From: a virus
DNA length: 51,745 nucleotides
Reading direction: 5' to 3' (one strand)
IMG/VR virus record: IMGVR_UViG_3300021373_001115
Location: 1-51,745 of that record
In this document: positions 27,813 through 35,364 of the stretch, piece after piece
Layout of the letters: every line of letters begins with the position of its first letter
Position numbering within the stretch: the first letter of the stretch is position 1
The notes under the pieces: generated by a model
Databases searched by the model: none
Told to the model about the DNA's origin: nothing
The model's input: only the letters and a program-made list of their open reading frames with translations
Translations under genes and position numbers: made by a program

Positions 27813-30800
27813 TTAGCCCTCGTATTCTACATCAAATCTTTCTGTATCTTTTCTCTCCCCAAAGATGGTGTAGAAACAATCGAGTTCGTATGTTGATTCA
27901 ATGTAGACTTTATTATCTTCTATTCGATCTACCCACATTTCATTGTATCGTCCACATGCAGTTAAGTTGACCGTGATAGTGTCCTCATGGACAAGCCCTG
28001 TCCAATAGTCAGGTAGTTCGATAACACGACTTCCCTTGAGTCTACCCCTAACATAAACTCCGTTTTCGGGCCCTTCGAGTGAGCCGTATCGTAGACGCAT
28101 TCCTTCTTTTGTTGGATGCTCAATATCGAAAGATTTTGTCGTTGCTGAAATCGTGCCTTGGAAATCATATGTACCGTTATTGAGACTCCAAGAAACCATT
28201 GTTGTACCAGTGTCAGTTTCAACAAAATCTACAAGATCGTCACTTCCCAGTCCAAGCTGACCATCAGCAATTTGTCTTACATATCCATAGCTAGTTCCGG
28301 TAACCTCGTTTCCGAAATAAATTCCTCGGTTATTGACATTCGCAAAGACAATATCTCCACTCATTCCAAGACCGCCAGCGACAGTAAGTGCGCCAGTAGT
28401 GCTTGATGTAGATGCTGTAGTGCTACTAATCGAGACATCGCCCCCGATACTAAGTCCACCAGCAAAGTCTACATTATTATTTTGTCCCTCAAACGTAACT
28501 TGATTTGTCCAGGCTGCAGAGTCCAGCCTGCGCTGAATAACAAGAGGAATATCTCCATTCAAATTATCAAACGAAACAATCCTATGTCCGTATCCATTTC
28601 CCGCTGTCGCTGTAACGAATTCTATGCCGCCGTATGCGGCTGGTACTGTCTGACTTCCTCCATTAGCTAGTTTCAATAAGCCACCTTGCACCGAAGGAGC
28701 ATTATCTAAATTCTCGCCGATGTTTAAGCGCCCGCTGAACTTTCGAATCGCTCCAGTTTGTGTTGTACCGAGTCCAGCAATCATAAAGTCACAAAGAGGA
28801 ATCGCTGTGAGTACAGGATCTGTTGTCGTTGCGCTTACATTTAAGAATCCAGTGGTTGAGGCTGCTGTTAAACCACTAACATCAAAGACATAAGTCTGAT
28901 CTGATCCTACAGCACCAATTTCAATCTTAACCCAAATATTTGCTGTTTCACTACCGACATATTCAGCAAAGACTTCTCCGGTAAGTTCTGAGAAACCAGA
29001 ATCACGTTCAAATCTAGAAATATGTACACCGTCGTGATTGTTTCCAGTGGGCGTACTTTCAAAATTAAGAATCGCTGTAATTCTAGCTCCGTGATACGAA
29101 GAGTTTCCTCTTGCGGCAATACGAATGTCATGAATACCTTCTTTAATTTGACAGACTCTTACCCAATAATTGTTGCTCGGACTTAAAACTAATACATCAT
29201 CGTTTCCAGCAATGTAAGTTCTTTGCTGATTACCAAAAACTACTGCGGCGCTAGTCACTTTCAGTTGCGATAATCCACCAGTAGATATTGAAACAGTGTC
29301 AGCGGCCGGATGGAAAATACCAGTATTAGTATCGCCTGTCCAATACAGTGTTGGGGTTGCTTCTGCTCCACCATCTGTAATAGCGATTGAGTTTGGAGTG
29401 ACTACTCCATTGATATCGACGACTGTGCCGCTTGTCGAATCTGCATTTCTAAACGTATGCAAATCAGCATCAAAGAACATGTTGTTTGCTTGCGTTGGAT
29501 GCGTTCCACCATAAAGTTCAATGTTAGAACCAGTTCCTAGACCACCCAAGATTGTTATAGAATCAGTGTCAGCGAGAGACTGTATATTTCCACCAACATT
29601 TATCGATCCAGTAACTTCCGCTGTTCCGTTATTATTAAGTCTTAACCATTCTGTTTCGAAAGCAACTGTCTTTGGCGTAGTACCTCCACCATCTTCTGTT
29701 GTCGATCCGAAGATAAGTTTATCGACACTTTCGTCCCAGAACATTCCAACATTATAGTTTGCCGCAGTTGCTGTAGAATATCTCTGAAGAAGAATACCTG
29801 TGTCACTTGCCGCAGTTGCTTGACCTTTGTTCAGAGTGATTATGGAATCTTCGACATCAAGATTTGACGTATTGAGTGTGATCGTATCTCCATTGACGGT
29901 AAGATTTCCAGTAACAGTAATGTCTGTTCCGACTTCAAGATTCCCACCGACATACAAGTTTTCAGCAACACCCGCACCGCCAGCAACTGTCAATGCTCCT
30001 GTCGAGGTGCTTGTAGATCCAGTAGTTGATAGAACATCGACTGATTGATCTGAGCCAGCAACTGTGATTGCATTTGTCTCTACACCACTTGCGTTTGCTG
30101 TGCGAATCAGAAGATTTGTTACTGTTGCTCCCGTTGCATGTCCCGCTGTAAGAACAGCATCTGATCCGTTGACACCTAAACCGATGTACTCCGAAGATTC
30201 GTCTGCGCCTGTAACTCGCAAGATGACATTTGCGTCAGTGCCATTATGGAAATTAGCAAGATTCGTTGCGGATGAAGTACCAACTTCCAATCGAGAAAGC
30301 GCTCGAACTTCTCCAGTAACTTCGATGTCTCCACCAGCGTATACGTTTTCCGCAACTCCGACACCGCCCGCTACTGTGAGTGCGCCCGTAGCTGAAGATG
30401 TAGATGTCGTTGTAGCAAGAACACTAGCATCGAGCGTGACAGTTAAGTCTTGATTAATCGTAACACCATCTGCTGTTGTCGCTAGCATGACTGTACCGTC
30501 ATGACTCAGACTAACTGCGCCTCCATCAACAGCAGTAATCTGTGCGGCGTTTGTCGTAGGTTGATATAGTCTCCAAGTAGCGGCGTCACTTCGATAGGTG
30601 GCTATTGCTTCCGAAACTTCAAATTGATGATTGATTTGTGTGGTAGATGTCAAAACATTTACAACACCGTCAAAAGTAGATGTACCAGAAACTCTAAATG
30701 CACTTGAGCCTGGGGCAGCGCCATTTACACCAAGATGTCCAGCATCTGTTATCGTGAGCCAAGTATCTGTATATGTTAGGTTGTTGTCAGATCCGTCTTC

Positions 30801-31361
30801 TGCCGTTTTACCTATGATCAAAGAATCCGCACTTTCATCCCAAGAAAAACCAACGTTATAGTTTGTAGCATCCGCAGTTTCATATCTTTGGAAAAGTAGA
30901 CCAACGTCATTCAAAGGAGTGACCTGATTTTTGTTCAGTGTTAATACGGCGTCAGTAATATCTAAGTTTGTTGTGCTAACAGTGGTTGTATTACCTGTTA
31001 CTGTTAGATCCCCATCAACAGTAATATTTTTAACTTCAAGTGTTGATGTACTAGGAGTCCACGTAAAATCAGCAAGCGTACCAGTAGTGTCATAGAAGTT
31101 TACAACACCAACAACTTCAAGTCCATCTGACGTGATTGTGCCCACGACTTCTAGCGCTGTAGCAGGAGCGGTTGTAGCAATACCAACCCGACGATTTGCA
31201 TCATCAAATGATATAATAGAGCCTGAGTCACCATTGATGTCCAAGACATCATTCGCAATCATCTCTACTGTAATTTCGTTTGTTGAATTCTCTATGTTAT
31301 CTGTAAACGTAACATTCTGAGAAAACAAGCCATTTCTGACTTTAAATTGATTATTCGCCAC
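27813..31361 (-). CDS. Modular tail fibre 4 with HPTKEG C-terminal domain
   Basis: This is a 1182-residue fibre protein. The N-terminus (MANNQFKVRNGLFSQNVTFT) resembles that of the 37612-38313 protein (MATFQDFIVKNGLVVNNGAT). The shaft contains two copies of a ~90-residue module: GDLTVTGNTTTVSTTNLDIT, LNKNQVTPLNDVGLLFQRY, GFSWDESAD, and again LTVNGDTITLNTSNLDVEDS, GILLQRYSTATA, MFWDESVD. It also contains three copies of a TGALTVAGG-type motif. The C-terminal ~100 residues (KSFDIEHPTKEGMRLRYGSL, EGPENGVYVRG, ELPDYWTGLVHEDTITVNLT, YTIFGERKDTERFDVEYEG) form a conserved domain seen at the ends of many marine phage fibres. It is not an S74 domain, so this fibre matures differently from fibres 1-3. 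The role as a fibre is confident; receptor and position are unknown. Confidence 0.85.
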   Translation of the reverse strand: MANNQFKVRNGLFSQNVTFTDNIENSTNEITVEMIANDVLDINGDSGSIISFDDANRRVGIATTAPATALEVVGTITSDGLEVVGVVNFYDTTGTLADFTWTPSTSTLEVKNITVDGDLTVTGNTTTVSTTNLDITDAVLTLNKNQVTPLNDVGLLFQRYETADATNYNVGFSWDESADSLIIGKTAEDGSDNNLTYTDTWLTITDAGHLGVNGAAPGSSAFRVSGTSTFDGVVNVLTSTTQINHQFEVSEAIATYRSDAATWRLYQPTTNAAQITAVDGGAVSLSHDGTVMLATTADGVTINQDLTVTLDASVLATTTSTSSATGALTVAGGVGVAENVYAGGDIEVTGEVRALSRLEVGTSSATNLANFHNGTDANVILRVTGADESSEYIGLGVNGSDAVLTAGHATGATVTNLLIRTANASGVETNAITVAGSDQSVDVLSTTGSTSTSTGALTVAGGAGVAENLYVGGNLEVGTDITVTGNLTVNGDTITLNTSNLDVEDSIITLNKGQATAASDTGILLQRYSTATAANYNVGMFWDESVDKLIFGSTTEDGGGTTPKTVAFETEWLRLNNNGTAEVTGSINVGGNIQSLADTDSITILGGLGTGSNIELYGGTHPTQANNMFFDADLHTFRNADSTSGTVVDINGVVTPNSIAITDGGAEATPTLYWTGDTNTGIFHPAADTVSISTGGLSQLKVTSAAVVFGNQQRTYIAGNDDVLVLSPSNNYWVRVCQIKEGIHDIRIAARGNSSYHGARITAILNFESTPTGNNHDGVHISRFERDSGFSELTGEVFAEYVGSETANIWVKIEIGAVGSDQTYVFDVSGLTAASTTGFLNVSATTTDPVLTAIPLCDFMIAGLGTTQTGAIRKFSGRLNIGENLDNAPSVQGGLLKLANGGSQTVPAAYGGIEFVTATAGNGYGHRIVSFDNLNGDIPLVIQRRLDSAAWTNQVTFEGQNNNVDFAGGLSIGGDVSISSTTASTSSTTGALTVAGGLGMSGDIVFANVNNRGIYFGNEVTGTSYGYVRQIADGQLGLGSDDLVDFVETDTGTTMVSWSLNNGTYDFQGTISATTKSFDIEHPTKEGMRLRYGSLEGPENGVYVRGRLKGSRVIELPDYWTGLVHEDTITVNLTACGRYNEMWVDRIEDNKVYIESTYELDCFYTIFGERKDTERFDVEYEG
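28368..28421 (-). repeat. Dispersed TGALTVAGG box
   Basis: One of at least five dispersed copies encoding (T)TSTSSTTGALTVAGGxGxx. Others lie near 29964-30027 and 30346-30414 (same gene), 31781-31853 (fibre 5) and 17941-18006 (fibre 1, TGSMTLAGGLGVAG). The copies are similar at DNA level as well as in protein. Confidence 0.8.
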
Positions 31362-31399
31362 GGTTCCACACTCCCCTTAGGCTTTAATTGTTATTGTAA

Positions 31400-34300
31400 T
31401 TATACGATTAGTGTTTCTACTACGGTGTACTCCGTGTTAGCGGCAACTGCGGTTGAAAGAATTCTAACTGTCCCAGCATTGATATTTGCGATGTAAGTAG
31501 CAATCGGATTTGCTGTCGTATGAACGATAGCGTACTCAGTGATTTGTGCTGTAACTCCATCGTGAACAAGAAGCACTTCACTTGCCTGAACTTCGCCCGT
31601 AGCGTCCTTTGCCCGAATGACAAGTTTAGCCGCTGTGAAGTTAGCCGCATCAAACGATGCAATAATTTCAGCGCCTGTTGTCGTTGCTGTATATTCTTCA
31701 GCAAGTTGCTCTACAACATCAACATCCAGGTCAGATCTGAATATGAAACTATCTCTAGAAGTGATATTATTCCTAACATTCAAGTTCTCAGCAATACCAA
31801 CACCACCTGCTACTGTGAGCGCTCCCGTTGTGCTTGAAGTGGAAGTTGTGGTATCTATAATATTCAGACTAGGAACAGTCACTAGACCATTTGCAACAAT
31901 CAAAGAGTTAGCAAAGCTAGCACCACCTGCTGATATTTGTATATTATTATCAGTATGGTTATACGCCAGTCTACCAATTTGACTATTGTTGTCAGAGAAA
32001 AAGATTGTAGAGAAGCCGTCGGCAGCAGAAACAATATCTATTGCAGAGTCGCCAAATCCAACACTGCTAGAATCTACTGTAATATTACCAACAGTAATAG
32101 CATTTGTCGTAGTGTTGCCGTTATCAGTAACCCTATCTAAATTAAACTCAGTCGATTGCAATCCATCAAACAAATCCGCATTCAAATTTGTGACAAGATC
32201 TGTCGATACAACAGTAAATGGAGCAGTTCCTATTGCGTTATTAAAATTAACTGTAGTACCGTCGGCCGCAGTTAACGTTGTACCCGAATCGAAGGTAAGT
32301 GTTCCATTCGTATAGTTGTCATTTACGTTGCTTCGTAAGAAGTTAGACTGATCAAGATCATCGAGCAAGTCAGCATTTAGATTTGTGACTTTTGTTGTAG
32401 AGACAACTGTAAATGGTGCTGTTCCAATAGCATTATTAAAGTTAACAGTAGCACCGTCGGCCACAGTTAACGTTGTACCAGAGTCGTATGTAAACGTACC
32501 GTTTGTGTAATTATTGCTTACATTGCTTCTCAAGAAATCAGTAGAATCTAAGCTATCAAGCAAGTCAGCGTTTAGATTTGTAACAAGATCACTAGAAGTA
32601 ACTATAAGGGGCGGGCCAGATCCAAGTACACTGAGATTGCTATTAACTGTTAAATCACCAGCGACTTCAACAGTTCCGCTATTATCTCCGTGTGTAGCAG
32701 GATCGATGACGAATGTTGCTGGACCTCTAATCTGACCAGTAAGTTCAACATCGTCACTATAAAGAGTATCTATCTGAAGATTCGCTAAAGCAAAGGACGG
32801 ATCTCCTGTGTCAATAAAGACAGAAGCATCAGGCTCAGGCGTATACTCGTGGAATAACTTGAATCTCTCATCCGTTGCATCTCTAAAGATACCTGCATGA
32901 ACAACACCAGATCCAGCGTCATACTCACCAGTAATGCCTAAATCTGGATTTGCTGAGATCTTTGCTTTAGAAGTACCACCGCTTGAATACGTGTCAGTAA
33001 CTGTGCTTGCAATCGTAAACGTATTGCTCGTAACCGCTGTGATAGACGTACTAGCAATATTAAAGCTTGGCGGAGTAACTCCAGTAACTTCTACGAGTTC
33101 ACCGACGAAGTAGTTGTGATCTTCGGTTGTAGTGTAAACTACGTTTACTCCATCTCCAACTGCGTTTGCAATAGATCGCTCTTCAGGCTCGTTGAGCATG
33201 ATCATGTTATCAGAGAGTGTTAGATTCGTAGCACTTACTGTTGTTGTAGTACCTGATACCGTCAGATCACCATCAAGAATCAAGTTACCGGATATACTTG
33301 TATTAGAGTTAACTTGAATCGATCCAGCAATAACAACAGTGCCAGTGTCATCTCCATGAACAGCAGGATCAATAGTAAATGAAGCAGGTCCTCTTAGATA
33401 GCCAAGCGTCTCAATGTTGTCAGCAGTAAGATTTGCTACAGTTGTATTATTCGCATTAATAACGTCAGCAGTAAATGTTGATCCTGTTGCCGACACATCA
33501 ACAATTGGAGAATTCGTGTAAATCCCACCAGCAGTAGCATTGAATGTAAGATTAGCAGTAGTCGAAACAGTAATGTCATCTCCAGCACCTACACCTAATG
33601 TCGTCGTCGCTGTAATTTGTGGAGTTACAACATTCTGAGCAAACAAATCATTATTAGCTGTTATGTCATGATAGCCACTAATCGAACTAGTAATAGTACC
33701 TGTTCCGGTGATTGTCTCAAATGCAGAAATTTCGCTTGCCGCATTCCCAGTTCCAGTAACTAACTGATATCCAGTGATTGCACTTCCTGTAGCGCTTGTT
33801 CCAGTAATAAAATGATAGTTTTCAATCAAACTGGTAGCGGTATTTGTTCCAGAAATAGTTTCAAATGAAGAAATGGTGCTAGGAAGATTACCTGTTCCGG
33901 TGATAAGCTCATATCCACTAATTTGGCTATTTCCAGTTCCAGTTCCGGTAATTAATTCATAAGCTGAGATTTGACTAGTAGCAGTTCCTGTTCCTACAAT
34001 AGTATCATATTGCGTAATCGTGCTAGCGACTACATTTGTTCCAATAAGGTCTTCCGCAGTAACGGACGCCACAGTAATAGAATTAGTTGTTGTATTTCCG
34101 TATCCAGTGACACGATCAAGCGTGAAGTCAGTGCTTGTTAAATCGTCAAATAAGTCAGCATTAAGATTATCGACTTTAGTTGTTGATACAACAATAAAGG
34201 GGGCGACTCCTATTGCATTATTAAAGTTAACTGTAGCTCCCTCTGCCGCAGTTAGCGTTGTTCCGTTATCAAATGTAAATGCACCGTTAGTGTAGTTATC

Positions 34301-35029
34301 GCTTGCATTGCTTCGTAAGAAATCGCTTTCATCAAGACCGTCTAATAGATCAGCGTTTAGATTTATAACCTTAATGTCTGATGCTACAACTAAAGGTGGA
34401 TCAATTCCATTATCGACTGTTGAAATGATTTGATTAGCAGTAAGATCGTTTACAAGTGTGATTGAACTAACATTAATATTCAGTGTGTTAACAGTAACAA
34501 AGTCGCCTAGTACATCGAGACTACCATGAATCTGTACAAGACCATCAAGAGGATCGTCACCATCAGTGTTTCCAATATAAGGAGCAGGATCGATATCAAA
34601 GACCGCTGGGCCACGAAGATCTCCATTCGTGACTAGAGTTTCAGCAGTGACTGTTTGACCAGAGAAGCTACCTAGAGCATCACGAAATACGAAAGTGCTT
34701 CCTACATTTGTATGTGTGGAGTTTGCATTAATATCCGTTAGAACACCACGGAGAGTCGTTGCGTTTGTGTACTTGTACGCAAGAGGATTAATTACGAAAG
34801 TGGTTTCATCACCAGTGATAACTCCGGAAGGATCAATCGATAACCCCGTATCGGTCGTGAAAAAACGTCTTGAGCCATCGGCGTTGGAGCCAATGAGAGA
34901 ATCGTCAGCAGCAGGGAACCCAAAGTCAGGCTCCGCATTTTCAAGACTAAGGTATTCATATCGTTCGGGTGCTAAATCGCTTCCAACATTTTTCTTTGCT
35001 CGATTACTGAGCAGACCTATACTACGCAT
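31400..35029 (-). CDS. Modular repeat-rich tail fibre 5
   Basis: This is a 1209-residue protein. The N-terminus is basic (MRSIGLLSNRAKKNVGSDLA). Residues ~230-320 and ~800-970 contain copies of a ~65-residue module (NLNADLLDGLDESDFLRSN, NYTNGAFTFDNGTTLTAAEG, NFNNAIG.APF.VVSTT). Residues 336-463 are eight tandem 16-residue repeats (pattern S-x-I-x-x-Y/F-x-x-I-T-G-T, then four variable). A GDLTVSGTTTTVSATNLTLS module and a TGALTVAGGVGIAENLNV motif are shared with fibre 4. The C-terminal ~100 residues (SFDAANFTAAKLVIRAKDAT, EVLLVHDGVTAQITEYAIVH) form a small beta domain. The start overlaps the 112-residue upstream gene by 8 bases. There is no S74 or HPTKEG end, so it may be a shaft or linker that needs a separate tip. 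Confidence 0.82.
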   Translation of the reverse strand: MRSIGLLSNRAKKNVGSDLAPERYEYLSLENAEPDFGFPAADDSLIGSNADGSRRFFTTDTGLSIDPSGVITGDETTFVINPLAYKYTNATTLRGVLTDINANSTHTNVGSTFVFRDALGSFSGQTVTAETLVTNGDLRGPAVFDIDPAPYIGNTDGDDPLDGLVQIHGSLDVLGDFVTVNTLNINVSSITLVNDLTANQIISTVDNGIDPPLVVASDIKVINLNADLLDGLDESDFLRSNASDNYTNGAFTFDNGTTLTAAEGATVNFNNAIGVAPFIVVSTTKVDNLNADLFDDLTSTDFTLDRVTGYGNTTTNSITVASVTAEDLIGTNVVASTITQYDTIVGTGTATSQISAYELITGTGTGNSQISGYELITGTGNLPSTISSFETISGTNTATSLIENYHFITGTSATGSAITGYQLVTGTGNAASEISAFETITGTGTITSSISGYHDITANNDLFAQNVVTPQITATTTLGVGAGDDITVSTTANLTFNATAGGIYTNSPIVDVSATGSTFTADVINANNTTVANLTADNIETLGYLRGPASFTIDPAVHGDDTGTVVIAGSIQVNSNTSISGNLILDGDLTVSGTTTTVSATNLTLSDNMIMLNEPEERSIANAVGDGVNVVYTTTEDHNYFVGELVEVTGVTPPSFNIASTSITAVTSNTFTIASTVTDTYSSGGTSKAKISANPDLGITGEYDAGSGVVHAGIFRDATDERFKLFHEYTPEPDASVFIDTGDPSFALANLQIDTLYSDDVELTGQIRGPATFVIDPATHGDNSGTVEVAGDLTVNSNLSVLGSGPPLIVTSSDLVTNLNADLLDSLDSTDFLRSNVSNNYTNGTFTYDSGTTLTVADGATVNFNNAIGTAPFTVVSTTKVTNLNADLLDDLDQSNFLRSNVNDNYTNGTLTFDSGTTLTAADGTTVNFNNAIGTAPFTVVSTDLVTNLNADLFDGLQSTEFNLDRVTDNGNTTTNAITVGNITVDSSSVGFGDSAIDIVSAADGFSTIFFSDNNSQIGRLAYNHTDNNIQISAGGASFANSLIVANGLVTVPSLNIIDTTTSTSSTTGALTVAGGVGIAENLNVRNNITSRDSFIFRSDLDVDVVEQLAEEYTATTTGAEIIASFDAANFTAAKLVIRAKDATGEVQASEVLLVHDGVTAQITEYAIVHTTANPIATYIANINAGTVRILSTAVAANTEYTVVETLIV
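32170..32590 (-). repeat. 65-codon tandem modules in fibre 5
   Basis: Two-plus tandem copies with a 195-base period are visible (for example TTATTAAAATTAAC at 32238 and TTATTAAAGTTAAC at 32433). They encode the NLNADLLD...NYTNG..TF.SGTTLT...FNNAIGTAPFTVVST module. A further diverged copy lies at about 34150-34373 in the same gene. Confidence 0.85.
33641..34024 (-). repeat. Eight tandem 16-codon repeats
   Basis: Residues 336-463 of fibre 5 divide into eight contiguous 16-residue units, for example SQISAYELITGTGTGN, SQISGYELITGTGNLP, SEISAFETITGTGTIT and SSISGYHDITANNDLF. Each follows S-x-I-x-x-[YF]-x-x-[IV]-[TS]-G-T-x4, with decay in the first and last units. The 48-base period is exact, without indels. 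A regular period with alternating hydrophobic positions suggests a beta-solenoid or triple beta-helix shaft. Confidence 0.9.
34150..34373 (-). repeat. Distal copy of the 65-codon module in fibre 5
   Basis: This segment encodes NLNADLLDGLDESDFLRSN ... NFNNAIGVAPFIVVST, homologous to the modules at 32170-32590 about 1.8 kb away in the same gene. DNA identity is high enough to see by eye (for example ttgcttcgtaagaa in both). Confidence 0.82.
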
Positions 35030-35360
35030 TTAGAGACTCCAGTACACTAAGAGTAATCTTCAAAGTGCTATTGACTGATGCACTACCCTTTACTGAGTCT
35101 CCGTCTTCTAAAATAAGTTTTCCGGTAATCGCATTTACAGCATCGTTAGGTGCAACATCAAAATCTTTCACAAGCTCTGTTTCGATAGCGCCTGTTGTTT
35201 TGAAATGAGAAAAAGTCGTGCTGACCGGATTCGCAGTAATGTTAGTTATCTGCGCCATTAGGATAATACCAGTGAATCCTACTGGAGCAGTATACAATAC
35301 ATCGTTGCTCGTTGTCAACTCAGCCGTGACTGTTCTGAATACATTAAGTGGCGTGGCCAT
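35022..35360 (-). CDS. Small structural protein (112 residues)
   Basis: This is a 112-residue beta-rich protein: PLNVFRTVTAELTTSNDVLY, then TAPVGFTGIILMAQITNITA, a FSHFKTTGAIETELVKDFDV segment and an EDGDSVKGSASVNSTLKITL end. It has no signal peptide or membrane segment. Similar small single-domain proteins occur among virion genes of marine T4-like phages, but I know no named function. It lies 4 bases after the beta-helix fibre gene, and its stop overlaps the start of fibre 5 by 8 bases, so expression is coupled to both. A role as a fibre-base or collar component is only a guess. Confidence 0.75.
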   Translation of the reverse strand: MATPLNVFRTVTAELTTSNDVLYTAPVGFTGIILMAQITNITANPVSTTFSHFKTTGAIETELVKDFDVAPNDAVNAITGKLILEDGDSVKGSASVNSTLKITLSVLESLNA

Positions 35361-35364
35361 TTTC

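Noticed and set aside
33641-34024. Tandem 48-base repeats as a possible CRISPR array
   Set aside because: There are no identical repeats with unrelated spacers; the period is a whole number of codons and the frame is conserved, so it is a protein repeat.
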